Shown: one piece after another, positions 43,660 through 55,297 of the stretch
Numbering within the stretch: the first letter of the stretch is position 1
Layout: each line of letters begins with the position of its first letter
NCBI RefSeq assembly: GCF_900497805.2
Contig: NW_020954610.1
Location: 19,558,429 to 19,622,428, forward strand
Source: Vombatus ursinus
Taxonomy: Eukaryota > Chordata > Mammalia > Diprotodontia > Vombatidae
Length of the DNA stretch: 64,000 nt
Direction: 5' to 3'
Translations under genes and position numbers: made by a program
The notes under the pieces: generated by a model
What the model saw: only the letters and a program-made list of their open reading frames with translations
Databases searched by the model: none
Told to the model about the DNA's origin: nothing

Positions 43660-43905
43660 ATGCAAAGCTAGAACATCCTGGTCAAGTGATGATTGAAACT
43701 ATATTTGAAGACATTCTGTTGGTGTCTGAATTCATTGTCGCACAGTGTTAATAATAAGGAAACTTTTCCTCTTCTTAAAACGAATATTGCCCCCAAAGTA
43801 ATTTCAACCCTTTGGTCTTTCTTCTGGTCTCTGGAGTCAAGAATGTTTAATCATCTTTCATTGGACAACTACTTAAATATTTGGACATAATCATCACGAT
43901 GACTT
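43660..43905 (+). mobile_element. L3/CR1-type fragment
   Basis: 'cttttcctcttcttaaaacg', 'ggacaactacttaaatattt' resemble the sense strand of the CR1/L3 3' region. Heavily diverged. Confidence 0.4.
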
Positions 43906-43927
43906 TAAACCATGTAGAGTAAATGTG

Positions 43928-44085
43928 ACCAACAAACATTTCTTAGGCACCTATTGTGTGCCAGGTACCGTGCTGTTAGGGATACAAACATGAGAATGAG
44001 TTTTTGTCAAGGACCATGCATTCTACTGGGGGATGCAACGTATTGGTCAATGGCAGTAAGGAAAAGGGATTTGGTCTAGAGATAA
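43928..44085 (-). mobile_element. L2 3'-end fragment
   Basis: 'cacctattgtgtgccaggta', 'tgttagggatacaaacatga', 'gcattctactggggga'. Confidence 0.7.
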
Positions 44086-44197
44086 GCACAAAGATTATGA
44101 ATGATGCCATAGGGCAGTAAATTGTCATGACCTTTCCAGTTGCAATGTAATATTGATTTGATAATTGTTTTCTGAACAAGAACTGAAAAGCAGGGTA

Positions 44198-44442
44198 TTG
44201 TTGTTGTTCAGTCATGTCCTACTCTTTGTGACCCCATTTTGGTGTTTTCGTGGAAAAGATATTGGACTGGTTTGCCATTTCCTTCTCCAGCTCATTTTAT
44301 AGATAAAGAACTGAGGCAAACAGGGTTAAGTGACTTGGCCAAGGGTCACATAGGTAGTATGTGTCTGAAGCCAGATTTGAACTCAGAAAGATGAGTCTTC
44401 CTGATTCTAAGTCCTATCCACTCTGCCACCTAGTTGCCTCCC
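44198..44442 (-). mobile_element. MAR1-like SINE
   Basis: Antisense tail 'ttgttgttgttcagtcatgt', 'tttgccatttccttctccag', head 'tgccacctagttgcctccc'. 'cagggta' flanks both sides (44191-44197 and 44450-44456). Confidence 0.88.
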
Positions 44443-44456
44443 ACCCAAACAGGGTA

Positions 44457-45079
44457 GAAAATGGTTTAATTTTGAAAGTGGAACAAAAAGCAAATTACTC
44501 ATGCTGGCTAGGGATGACTAGGTGAAGCTACGCCTGGCCCATAGGGAGCTAAAGTGAGTTCCAGGGAGATAATCTCTTCAACCAATTCTCATTTGTTTTA
44601 GTCTGCTGATTAGACTGATCAACCTCTTCCAGATATGTTCATTTGTCAACACTTCAAAGATCCAAGCTCTCATCCATTTGGGTACTTCCCCTTTTAAGGA
44701 AGACCACAGGCATGGGCAGTCATAAAATGTCTCTGAAGCTCTGGATCACTATTGAGTTCTCTTCTAGATTTGGATCCAGATCAAATGATCTTTCTGTATC
44801 TTAATAGATGGTCTTCATTAGTTGCTGTCATCAAAACAATTCATCATCTCCTGTGTAACCCTCTCCAAATTTAGCTAGGCTAGTTCTCTGATGATTAATA
44901 AAGAGTCTGTCCACTAACCTACTCAAAGCCTTTCCAAGTTGATAGGAACTATACCAAGGTGATCCTTAGACAGGACACTTTGCCATTCAATTTGGATGGG
45001 GGCATATAATATGTTCAAAGATAAATAAAAGCAGGATATAGAGAAAATAAATATATAGTGATATGAAGGAGGGTATTCA
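44457..45079. other. No recognisable feature
   Basis: Nothing I can assign. Confidence 0.45.
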
Positions 45080-45245
45080 TAAATGGGAGAGTCAGGAAAG
45101 GCCACTTTATGGAGATATGACTAAAGCTGAGATATGAAGGCTATAAAGGGTTCCATGAAGTAGAGGTGAGGGGGAAGGGAACAGGCATTTATGTAGCACC
45201 TGTTATGTGTCAGGCACTGTGCTAAGTGCTAAGTACTCAATGCCA
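45080..45245 (-). mobile_element. L2 and MIR-type fragments
   Basis: 'tatgactaaagctgagatat' then 'gaagtagaggtgaggggg' is antisense L2. 'gtcaggcactgtgctaagtg' is an antisense MIR/L2 end. Confidence 0.55.
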
Positions 45246-45729
45246 TCGTGAAATTAGGCACCAGGAACTCAAGCCCAAGACCTGTGGGGAAGGGATCAGG
45301 GCAACTCTGGAAGGGTAGAAAGAAAAGACAGCTCTGAAAGCCAACTTCACCTATTTTCCATTTTTTGCCAAAGACCATCCTTGCCCAATCCACCCTGTAG
45401 CACTTAAGAATAAAGGAGACAAGATGGAGGGCAGGAAAAGATAGAAAAAAAGAATGAAATGACTAACTCTGGAATATCTTGGGGCTGCAAAAAGAGGATA
45501 GAAACTATTTAGGTTGTCAACTTTCCTTTACTACTTGCTCACCATCCTTAAGCGCTGATTTGCAACACAAATTAGGGATAAGACATCAAATGAGAACGAA
45601 TACCCCATGCATTTAGCTCTTTCCAATGGAATGATTTCAACACATCAATGGCAAGCCCACCTTTGTTACATAAACATTTTCCTAGGGAGGTATGGTTCTA
45701 CATCTTGGAGCATGATCTCTGAAGAATCA

Positions 45730-46080
45730 AAATTTGCAGTTGCCCCAAAGATCAATGGAGAAGTGCATAGTGGGTGCAAATGAGTTGTAGCATATTTTCA
45801 ATGTTGATAAAAGCCTAAAAAGTGGCATAAAGGTTATCTTTCAGGAAAGCTGTGATTATTAAAGGAAGTGGTCATGTGCCAAGAATGAGAGATAAAAAAT
45901 ATACTACCTGAATGCTGTGTTGCTGCCTGCAAAGTAAGTTGGTTGGATCCTCTCTGGAAAATCTATGGGAGAATATTGGCAAGAACTGCATGAGAAAAGA
46001 ATGTGTGGTTAGATTGTGATCTACACTAACAGAGCAAGTGCACACTCTGAGATCACAGATTCATTGCAATACTAGAATGT
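45730..46080 (+). mobile_element. Possible RTE 3'-region fragment
   Basis: A run reading 'ggttggatcctctctggaaa' then 'ggcaagaactgcatgagaaa', with 'gtggtcatgtgccaagaatg' before it, resembles the conserved RTE C-terminus ('W.GHVARM...W.D.L'). Diverged. Confidence 0.4.
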
Positions 46081-46357
46081 TGAAGAATAGCAATGTAAGA
46101 TTCCCACAGATAGATTCCACCATATGCAGTCATAGATAATCTGCTGGGGACTTTATCAAAATCATTTATTACCCATGATTCTATAGTTCTATTCCTAGAG
46201 TCAAAGGAAGTTTAGTTTACCTTTTTGAGGATCGTTCAAGTGTGTTTTTCTATGATCCTACAAAACCATAAATGTATTCACCTTTTCCTATTCCAATTAC
46301 ACGTACATTACATTTCAATTTCAGATACACCTGAAGGTAGTTTGACTTTCTTGCTTT

Positions 46358-46570
46358 AAGGTTGTGTACAAATAATATCTCATTTATTCTCACAACAACC
46401 TTGGGAGGCAGGTGCCATTATTATGCCCACTTTACAGATGAGAAAACTGAGCCCTATAGAGGGTAAATGCCCACGGTCACACAGCTGGTAAGTATTTGAG
46501 TCTGGATTTGAGCTCAGGTATTCTTGACTCTAGGTTTAGTGCTGTGTTCAGTGTGTCACTTAACTGCTTT
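46358..46570 (-). mobile_element. MIR-type SINE
   Basis: Antisense: 'tcacaacaaccttgggaggc', 'cactttacagatgagaaaac', 'gatttgagctcaggtattct'. Confidence 0.82.
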
Positions 46571-47164
46571 TACACATCTAAAGTATCCCCATGTTCACTT
46601 GTAGTTCAATATTGTTTCTTCTGTACTGCTACTCAACTTCCCCTTATAGTTCTTGTGAGGTAACTGAGTTCTTTGCTAAAACATGGCTACATTTTCACCC
46701 CTTACTTTCTTGATTTCAGTTCTCTCTAGAGATCTAAAGCATCTTCGATTGTTTTTCCAATGCTGAATTAACAGTGTTTTAAAAAATTTTGGCAGCTTAT
46801 TAGACCTCATTAGAGTATATAGAATTCAGTACAAAGTACAAAATGAGTTCAGAGTCCTCACAAGCCTTTTCTTAACTTTTGAAGTGAAGCTGGTGTGTAT
46901 TAAAAGCACTAGAGTCATGGTTCTAAAGGCTAAAGAGCTTTAAGCATCAGGATTTTATAAACTAGATAGTGTATCTTACACATTTTGCAGGGAAACCTTT
47001 AAGTGAAAAGTCTTAATTATAATGAGATGAATAAAGAAGACAGACCTGGAACAAGCTGTAGAGATGGAAAGATCCCCAGGCATTTTATTGATAGGCTCAT
47101 AGCTCTGACATTTACTGAGGAATATGTCCATTCAGCTCTCAGAAGAATCTGAGTAGGAATCTTT
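46571..47164. other. No recognisable feature
   Basis: Nothing I can assign. Confidence 0.45.
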
Positions 47165-47227
47165 GTTTTTGTCTCTGTCTCTCTCTCTGTTTCTCTCTCT
47201 CTGTTTCTCTCTCTTTCTCTTTCTCCT
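47165..47227. repeat. Pyrimidine (CTCTCTGTTT-type) tandem repeat
   Basis: 'tctctctctgttt' units in tandem, grading into CT-rich sequence. Confidence 0.85.
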
Positions 47228-47354
47228 CAAGGTTTAGGACTGACCAAACAAGCCTCAGGGTAGGAACCATGATTTTCCTCCATGAAGGATGAAGTCTAGG
47301 TAGGTATAACCAGATGGAAAGATACATATGGTAGTCATGGCACTGTATCGTTTA

Positions 47355-47509
47355 TTTATTTATTTATTTAGGTAATTGAGGTTAAGTTACTTGCCCAGGG
47401 TCACACAGCTAGTAAGTGTCAAGTGTTTGGTCTGAGGCTGGATTTGAACTCAGGTCCTCCTGACTTCAGGGCTGGTACTCTATCCACTGTACCACCTAGC
47501 TGCCCTATA
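47355..47509 (-). mobile_element. WSINE1-like SINE
   Basis: A TTTA-repeat end, then 'ggtaattgaggttaagttac', 'cacacagctagtaagtg', 'accacctagctgccc'. A 9-bp duplication tatcgttta/tattgttta lies at 47346-47354 and 47510-47518. Confidence 0.88.
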
Positions 47510-47707
47510 TATTGTTTAAAAAGTGAGAGCAGTGGTGGCAGCAGCAGCAGCAGTGATTGTCATGTTGGATATAGCCTGTACATATAAGAGGATATTTTAG
47601 AACTACTCAGAATTGAATTTTCCTGATTGGAACCCTCTCAGTGCATTGCTTGAATACTTTTTCTATTAACTGCTCACAACTGCTCACAAATATGATACTT
47701 GTTCTCT

Positions 47708-48095
47708 GTGGCAGCTAAATGATGCTACTGAAGGGGTGGGGAACCTGTGGCCTGGAGGTCACATATGGCACCCTAGGTCCTCAAGTGCGGCCCTTTGAAC
47801 TGAATCCAAACTTCACAGAACAAATCCCCTTAATAAAAGGATTTTTCTGCAAAACTTGAGCTCAATCAAAAGGCTACCGCAAGGACCTAGAACGCCACAG
47901 GTTCCCCATCCCTGGATGATGAGTTCAAATCCAACCTCAGAGCTTCCTGATTATGTGATCTTGAGCAAGCCACTTAACCTCAGTCTGCCTTAGTTTCTCC
48001 ATCTGAAAACTGGGGATAACAATGGCACCTACAGAATTGTTGTGAGGATTAAATGAAATAAAGTGCTATGTAAATGTTAGCTACTGATTGAATAG
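47708..48095 (+). mobile_element. MIR-type SINE with marsupial head, split by a hAT MITE
   Basis: Head 'gtggcagctaaatgatgcta'. After the insertion: 'gagttcaaatccaacctcag', 'gagcaagccacttaacctca', 'gaattgttgtgaggattaaa', 'aaagtgctatgtaaatgtta'. Confidence 0.8.
47731..47914. mobile_element. hAT MITE (OposCharlie-like, terminal 'CAGGGGTGGGGAACCTG')
   Basis: Left end 'aaggggtggggaacctgtgg' and right end 'caggttccccatccctg' are inverted repeats. The interior ('aagtgcggccctttgaactg', 'ccttaataaaaggattttt') fits a family abundant in marsupials. It sits inside a SINE head. No clear 8-bp duplication remains. Confidence 0.82.
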
Positions 48096-48894
48096 TTTCT
48101 CCCAGTTTTATTGGAATATTTATCATATTATATACCTCTAGCTGTTTTCCAGATCTCTAAAATATTCCTATAATGTCACTGTTCTATAAATCAAGATCTA
48201 TTAAGATCACAAGACCTTTATATATATCAACATCAATCACTTCACAATACTTAATAAATGCTCATATTACTTTAAGTAGTTGTGACATAAAATTGTATTT
48301 GGAAAACTAGTAATGTGAAGCTAGTTATTAAACATGTAGCAATACAGTAATAAATTGTGAAACAATGGTTATAGGCAATGACTACAAGATGTATCAAATA
48401 AAATACTAAAATAATTACATTAATATCATTACTCAGCAGCAGCACTGTCATATACTTTGCATTTATGATTCTTTGAATTAGAGTGGATTGATAATGAAAG
48501 AGAAAATGCCTATGGGAAAGAAAACAAATATTAAAACTTCCCAATGATAAACTCCCACAGGAGGCAGGATTTTAGGACCCATCTTCCACATAGAGCCTAG
48601 ATGAAATGTGTGATGTGCTGTTGACAGCCACACTGATACTGCTTTGTTTCCATATTAATTTTTACCTTGCATTCTAAAGAAATCAAGGGATATAATTTTA
48701 TGTTTCCTTATAGATTAATAAGCATGCACAACTTTCTCACTGATTAATTTGCTTTGAATTCCCACCTAGTTTATAAGCACTGGAGCAACCTCTTATCCTA
48801 TAACTTTTCTTTTCTCTTTCAGTATCAAAACCAAGTCTAATAAACTTGTACAATCATCAATATAACTGATTATATAATTTATTAACAAAATTTT
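48096..48894. other. No recognisable feature
   Basis: AT-rich. Nothing I can assign. Confidence 0.45.
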
Positions 48895-49140
48895 GGTGTT
48901 GTTGTTCAGTTGTTTCTTACTCTTGTGACCTCATTTGGGGTTTTCTTGGCAAAGATACTGGAGTGGTTTGCCATTTCCTTCTCCAGCTCGTTTTACAGAT
49001 GAGGAAACTGAGGCAGGCAGGGTTAAATGACGTGCCCAGAGTCAAACAGCTAGTAAGTGTCTGAGGCCAGATTAACTCATAAGGATGAGTCTTCCTGACT
49101 CCTGGTCCCAAACTCTATCCACAGCACCCTCTAGCTGCCC
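48895..49140 (-). mobile_element. MAR1-like SINE
   Basis: 'gttgttgttcagttgtttct', 'ggagtggtttgccatttcct', 'cagctagtaagtgtctgagg', 'accctctagctgccctttt'. Confidence 0.9.
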
Positions 49141-50209
49141 TTTTAAACAATAATAGCTAATGAAAATATTTATTTAAATATTTCAATAATGCATTAGCTG
49201 TGTAGAAAGTCCGAGTCAGCCAATCAGGACCTGCTCTCCACAGACACTGAAACCAAAATTCAAAATTCATCTCTCAAGGATAAACCTTTTCTTGGGATCT
49301 CTTCTTCAGAGAAAAAACACTAAACTCAACTCTCTTCAAATTTCTCTTCAGGCTCTTTCTTCTTGGCAGTTAACTCATTCAGTCTCCTTAAAAAGTTGTC
49401 CTCTTATTCCTCCCTGTTCTTCACAATCTCTCTCTAGCTATGAGTGACAGTGAAACTGTAATTCTCCTCAAGTTTCAGTTTCCTCTTAAAGATATAGTAA
49501 CACTGTCCATAGCCTCAGTTGGAGGGGTTGTTAAGTTTTACATTAACAGTTTAAGGATCGATGATTTCACGTAGGGACATTCTTCCTCCATAGATGCAGA
49601 ACAAAAATCCTTTAAAACTTAGTAGTGAACTCTAGTCACATGACCCACACAATGGAGAAATGGACGTGTGCTCTGCTCCTCACAACCTCTCAAAACATTC
49701 CAAAATAAGAATTATGGATGAAAGATAAAGTAACTGCAGCTATCTTGGTCTTGTCAGACCAAGATGTTATGAAGTCTAATCAAGTAAGAAACACAAATTA
49801 ATGTCAGAGAAGTGTAATACCTAATATCTATCATGCTCATTCAATATCCCCTTCCCTACCACTTTCCCTGCTGTGGTGGGGCTGAAAACCACAACCACCA
49901 AATGTGTTTGGAGAACCACTCAGCATTTTCCTTGCTGCTTCTGAAGTCTCTGCCAGCATACCCTGCTCCTGCCATCACCCCACCTTTATGTGGCAATAAG
50001 CATTAGACCTCAGTTCTGCTTACCTCTTTTCTCCTCATCCCCCCTCCCAGGAGGAGGTAGAGGTATAGGAAACTGGAAGGTGTGCTCTACCTGGAACTTT
50101 AGTGCACTGCTTTGGCAGCAGTCAGCCAGAAAACTAAAGAACAGAGGGAACTGAGGTAGCATCAGTCCTGAAGGAAAAGGGAATATCCCCTCAACAAATC
50201 ACTTTGTGC
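49141..50209. other. No secure feature; possibly the 5' leader of the next LINE
   Basis: 'ggaggaggtagaggtatagg' and following G-rich sequence could belong to the 5' region of the LINE remnant at 50210. Confidence 0.4.
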
Positions 50210-50970
50210 AGGAACTGAGGCTGGTGAAAATAGAATTTCACATCACAGGAGGAGGCTGAGATGGCTTTGAAGGATCTGTCATTGAAGGTTAAGGAATCAT
50301 AAAGTGAGTGATAGAGTCCCTGGGGGGGGGGAAGACAAATTATCAAAGATCTCAGGAAGAAGAAAACTCAATTAAAGACCTTGAGCAAAACAGATAAGTC
50401 AAACAAGGAAGATACTAATAACAGAAAGAAATACTGCCTCCAGATCAGGTAAAAGACTTTAGGAATCTATGAATAAGTTTTACAAACCAAAGGAAAATGA
50501 ATTCATATCTGATGAAGCAAAGGACCCTGTGGGTTCTCAAGAGAGTATAAAATCACAACAGGATGTTCCTGAGAGTTTTAAAAGAGAAATAAGAGTTGTC
50601 AAAGCAGAATTTATGGCTGGCTCAGCAGAAATAATTGGCAGAATAGAACACTTGAAGTTTTAGTCACAAGTCTTTCTGAAGAAGTAAAAAAGAAGACAAC
50701 TGATTGGGAATGCAAATACACAGAACTGAAGGACAATCTGGAAGAAGAGAAGCAAACAGCAACATTAAAAGAAAACATGATCTCTACACAGGCAAAACAT
50801 ATTCATCTTCAAGACAAGATTCATTGAGATAATGTAAGGATCATAGATCTCCCAGAAAAACAGAGCAAGTCAGAAAATCCGAACACCATAAAACAAAAAC
50901 AGAAAACAAAACAAAAAAACCTAAGAAAACTACCCAGAATTTCTGAATACAAAAAAGAAAGTGCCAATCA
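50210..50970 (+). mobile_element. L1/HAL1-like ORF1 remnant
   Basis: A 64-codon frame at 50469-50663 (MNKFYKPKENEFISDEAKDP...) lies where an ORF1 coiled coil would be. It is followed in other frames by coiled-coil-like sequence and 'DNVRIIDLPEKQSKSENPNT', resembling the 'NRSRRNNIRIIGLPE' signature of L1-type ORF1 proteins. No reverse transcriptase follows. Confidence 0.5.
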
Positions 50971-51066
50971 AAAGAATTCATAAATTACCTCCAGAAAAAA
51001 AAACAACAACAACAAACAACAACACATCATACAGTCAGTTGGGAACCCATGGATTATCTCCAGGAA

Positions 51067-51068
<2 letters not shown>

Positions 51069-51112
<44 letters not shown>
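51069..51112. repeat. (CA)n microsatellite
   Basis: About 22 pure CA units. Confidence 0.95.
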
Positions 51113-51115
<3 letters not shown>

Positions 51116-51539
51116 GCTAAAACTCTTAGGTGATACTCTTTGAGAGTTGTCACTGAAAAATTAACACCCTATAGTCAACCTAGTGATTATCCTTCCTAAA
51201 ATATACTGGGTTAGTCCTCAGAGGACAGACATAGAGTTCTTTACTTAGTATCTACCCAAAGCCTTTTCAGCTTGGTAGACCCTCCAAAACATTCACTCTG
51301 TTGAAATAGTCTTAGGGAAATCAGTGTCATATTCACACAAGGATGTGTACTTTAGAGGAAGACAAATAAGAAGGTGATGAAGAGCAACGTAGTACAAGTG
51401 GTTTACTTAAATTTTTTTTAAAAAATCCTAATTCAAGGGTGGGAGAGTGTAAAGGGATAACAAATGGTTTGGGGTTTGGGTTTTTTTTTTCCTCTAGCTA
51501 GCCAAGTGTTATGTTAGGGTGGAGGATCTCTTCCAACTC
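51113..51539. other. No recognisable feature
   Basis: Nothing I can assign. Confidence 0.45.
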
Positions 51540-51660
51540 TGAGCTCCTACAATTCTTTAGCCTGGCATTCAAGACTTTCCACAATCTGATGTTACTCTAC
51601 ATTTCCAATCTTACCTCACACTACTCCCCACTATGTAAAATCCAAAACGCTTGACTGGTT
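51540..51660 (+). mobile_element. L2 ORF2 C-terminal fragment
   Basis: 'agcctggcattcaagacttt', 'ccacaatctgatgttactct', 'cctcacactactccccacta' is the sense L2 segment around 'AFKALHNL'. Confidence 0.6.
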
Positions 51661-51819
51661 TCCAGGAAAATTGTAGACTGCATCATTAAAAAGATATGAA
51701 ATCAACCAATCAATCATCAAATACTTATTAAGCACCTTTTTTAAGAAAAGGAAGTAGTCACAAAGAACTAGTATGGCTACATCATAGCAAGCTAACATAA
51801 TTTCCTTTTTTGACAATGC

Positions 51820-52655
51820 TATTTTATTGATCAGAGGATGTCAATAAAGAATTTGGTGAAGTCATGCTACACTTGTGGAAAATATGGAGGGTTATAGGTT
51901 TAATAGTACTATACAGTTAGGAGGATTCAGAACTGGTTGAAAGACTGGATACAAAGAATAGTCATTAATGGATCAGTTGAAGGATCCATAAATGGACTCT
52001 AATCCTAAAATGAATTTAGTGAACTGCAAATTCAAAATAGGTCAACAGAGTGACGTGGCGGGAAAAAAGAAAAAGGCTAATATAACGTAAAGGCTGTATT
52101 GAAAAGAGTAATGTCAAGAATAGGGGAAGTTATAATCCACTGTGCCATAATGCATCTGGAGGGTTGCGTTCAGTTCTGGGGGCTGCATTTAAGGAAGGAC
52201 TTTGATAAGCTGGAAAATATCCAGTTCAGGGTGTCCAGGATGATGGAACTCATGAGATCATGCCATATGAGAAGTGGTGAAAAATTGAGGCTGTTTGTCC
52301 TGAGGAAGAAAGGAGTTAGAAGAGGACATGATAGTGGCCTTCAAGTATTTAAAAGGCTACCACATGGAAGAGGGAATGGACTTGTCTTGCTTGGCTCTAG
52401 AGAGCAGAGTTTGGAACAATGGCTGGAAGTGGTATGAAAGATGATTTTAGCAGGATGTCAGGAAAATATTTAAAATTAGAGCTATGCAAAAGTGAAATGG
52501 GCTGCCTCAGAAGGTAGTAGGTTCCCTTTTCCTAAAAAATCTTTCAGAAAAGCCCCACCTGGGGATGTAGGGCAAGGGGAGTTGGTTTAAGTACAAACAG
52601 CTGAAATTCAATGATCTCTAAGGTCTCTTTCAGTCCTCAGATTCTGTAAATCTCT
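51820..52655 (-). mobile_element. L3/CR1-type LINE 3' region
   Basis: Antisense CR1/L3: 'aactggttgaaagactggat', 'tagtgaactgcaaattcaaa', 'catctggagggttgcgttca', 'ccttcaagtatttaaaaggc', 'gggctgcctcagaaggtagt', 'ctctaaggtctctttcagtc'. The matches keep the order expected for one element. Confidence 0.75.
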
Positions 52656-52739
52656 TCTGGGGGGATATAATGAGGATTAAGAAAATAAATATAAATTAAT
52701 CTCTGGAGAGATGAAGTGATAACAACTGGGGACAGTGGG

Positions 52740-52990
52740 GGGATCAGGAAAGAAAGAAAGGGATTTCATAAAGTATCAAGGAAGAAGTGCATTCTAGACT
52801 CTAGTTTTACAAAGCAGCAGAGGCAGGCAATGGGATGACTTGTATAAGGAAATAGGGAGCAAGCCAGTTTGACCAGTATGGATGGTATGGGAAGGGAAGA
52901 GTATGAAATAAGACTACAGAGTTAGGGAGCCAGATTATGGGGGGCTTTAAATGTCAAGCTGAGAATTTTGAATTATATCCTAGAGTCTGG
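52740..52990 (-). mobile_element. L2 fragment
   Basis: 'gagccagattatggggggct' then 'ttaaatgtcaagctgag' and '...attatatcctagagtctgga' match the antisense of the L2 block near 'LKYKILCLAFKAL'. Confidence 0.55.
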
Positions 52991-53017
52991 ACCTCCTCCA
53001 TCACAGTGATGAATACT

Positions 53018-53150
53018 TTTGGCAGGCGTATATCTCCCTCTTTTATGCCTTGCCTGATGCTTATTATCAGAGGGTCATTGAACAGGGTTAATTCTGTTAC
53101 ATCTTCCAAAAAACTCTGAATGATTTTTATATATGGATGGGAGATGTCTT
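53018..53150 (-). mobile_element. RTE reverse-transcriptase fragment
   Basis: Matches the reverse complement of about 6520-6615 in the RTE at 5104-7480 ('gcgtatatctccctctttta', 'attatcagagggtcattgaa', 'agggttaattctgttacatc'). Confidence 0.7.
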
Positions 53151-53505
53151 ATAATTAAAAAAAGCCTATAGGCAATGTTATGTTTTATCAAGTCAATTAG
53201 ATTTTTATTTATTTTATTTTTAATGTATGGGATTAAACCAGCTTTTCAATAACAGTATAATAAGAAAAATTATTGTACATGAAACTACAAATCTATTATG
53301 TGCAACTTGCTGTTCTTTTTAAATATATAATAAAGTTATCATGTAAATTTCTTTTTTCTCCCCTTTTCCTTTTTTTTTTCTTCTCTCCCTTCCCCCCCGC
53401 CCCACCCTGGAGATGGTGCTAAGACCTGGAATACCACAACCTCTGAAGAACTAAAGATGAATACCACACAGAGGGCAATGGAAAGGCACATGGTAGATAT
53501 AAACA

Positions 53506-53511
<6 letters not shown>

Positions 53512-53557
<46 letters not shown>
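53512..53557. repeat. (CT)n microsatellite
   Basis: About 22 CT units, followed by a TATG-rich stretch to about 53650. Confidence 0.95.
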
Positions 53558-53560
<3 letters not shown>

Positions 53561-53651
53561 CTTATATGTGTATATGCATATATTTGTATATGTACACATA
53601 TACATACACATGCATATATATAAGCATATGTGTATATATACATATATATTT

Positions 53652-54720
53652 AAAATCCATAAACATTTATTAAGCACTTATTATGTGCCAGGCACTGTGC
53701 TAGGTGCTGGGGATACAAAAAGGAACAAAAGAGTTCCTTTCCTTAAGGAGCTTACAATCTAATGGGGGAGACAACATGCAAACAAATATATAAATAGGAA
53801 ATAATTAAAAGAGAGAAGGCACTGGAATTAAACGAGGTTGGAGGAATGCTTCTTGCAGAAAATAGGATTTTAACTGAGCTATAAAGACTTAAAGGAAGTC
53901 AGGGAGGTCGATAGCCAAAGTGGAGGAGGGAGAATATTCCAGCCATGGAGGACAGCTAGAGAAAATGTCCCAAGCTGAGAGATGGAGTGTCTTTTTTGGT
54001 TATTAGTCAGAAGGTCTGTGTCACTGGATTGGAGAGCACATATTGGAGAGTAAAATGTAAGAAGCCTGGACAGGCAGGTGGGAGTAGGTCATAAAGAGTT
54101 TTGGATGTCAAACAGTATTTTGTATTTGTTCCTGGAGGCAATAGGAAGCTTCTGGAATTTATTGAATTAGGGTGGTGGTGGTGGTGACATGATCAGACCT
54201 GTGTTTTAGGAAAATCACCTTAGTAGCTGAATGGAGACTAGATTAGAGAAGGAGAGATTTGAGGCAGGCAGACCCACCAACAGGCTACTGCAATAATGAA
54301 GGCATGAGGTGATGAGACTCTGCACTAGAGTAGTGGCAGTATCAGAGGAGAGAGGGAGGCATATTCAAGAGATGTGGCAAAGATGAGAACAATAGGCCTG
54401 GGCAACAGCTTGGATATGGGGGTGAGAGATAGTGAGGAATCCAAGATGACTCCTAGGTTGGATCCTGAGGGACTGGAGGGATAGTGTTGCCCCTTATAGT
54501 AATAGGGAAGGTAGGAGGTGGGGAGGGTTTAGTGAGAAAGAGCATGGATTCTATTTTGGACATACTGAGTTTAAGATGTTTACCGGACATTTAGTTTGAG
54601 ATGTCTGAAAGGCAGTTGGAGATTCAAGGTTGGAAGTCAGCAGAGAGTTTAGGGCAGGATAGGTAGATTTGAGAAGCATCAGCATAAAAGTGGTAATTAA
54701 ATCCACGGGAACCAATGAGA
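53652..54720 (-). mobile_element. L2 LINE, about 1.07 kb of 3' end and ORF2 C-terminus
   Basis: Begins with the antisense L2 terminus ('taagcacttattatgtgcca', 'aaggagcttacaatctaatg') and continues through the 3' UTR into antisense ORF2 ('gttcctggaggcaataggaa', 'tgacatgatcagacctgtgt', 'caggctactgcaataatgaa', 'gaggaatccaagatgactcc', 'gacatactgagtttaagatg'). Collinear with mammalian and monotreme L2. The frame is lost. Confidence 0.82.
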
Positions 54721-54724
54721 TCAT

Positions 54725-54810
54725 CAAGTAAATTTAGTACACTGAAAGCTCAAAATAAGTCAATAGTTTGACATGATAGCCAAAAAAATTTGAAAAGCTA
54801 ATGTAATCAT
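54725..54810 (-). mobile_element. L3/CR1 fragment
   Basis: 'tacactgaaagctcaaaata' then 'agtcaatagtttgacatga' and 'aaaagctaatgtaatc' match the antisense CR1 segment also seen at 52.02 kb. Confidence 0.6.
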
Positions 54811-54956
54811 CAAAAAATAAATTCTAAAGAAGAATGGGAGTAAAGGATATCATCAAAAAATTGCATTACAGAAAAAAGAAGATAAGCTGGACATGTGACA
54901 AGAGCGAAGGCTAGCTAGACAGAGCTTTTAGTAACCACTTACCATGCTTAGCAAAG

Positions 54957-54995
54957 CAAGAAACAGAAACAGAAACAGACTAGAAACAGAAACAG
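54957..54995. repeat. (AGAAAC)n short tandem repeat
   Basis: Six imperfect 'agaaac' units. Confidence 0.85.
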
Positions 54996-55232
54996 AAGCG
55001 ATCAAGCAAGTTCTTGCCAGCAAGGAGCTTACATTTGAATGGAAGAAGACAACTCTTAAAGGACAACTGAAAATTTCAGGTAATGGGATAAAGCAATTGA
55101 CAAGGAGGAGGAAACAAGCACAGAGTCATGGATGATGTGAACTAAGGCCTAGGCCCCTTCTGTCCTAGGCAAACAATCATAAATCAAGACTTTGGGCCAT
55201 AGGGTTGAGGTTTCTTTGGTGTGGCAAGGTGG

Positions 55233-55297
55233 TTAGCAAGGTGGAGGAGGAAAAGGAGAAAGAGGAGGAAAAGGAGGGGAGGAAGAAGTGAAGTGGA
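55233..55297. repeat. Polypurine tract
   Basis: GGA/AAGG-rich purine run of about 65 bases. Confidence 0.85.

Noticed and set aside
53339-53677. 112-codon minus-strand frame
   Set aside because: It is a translation of TATG and GA microsatellite sequence and lies across the start of an L2.
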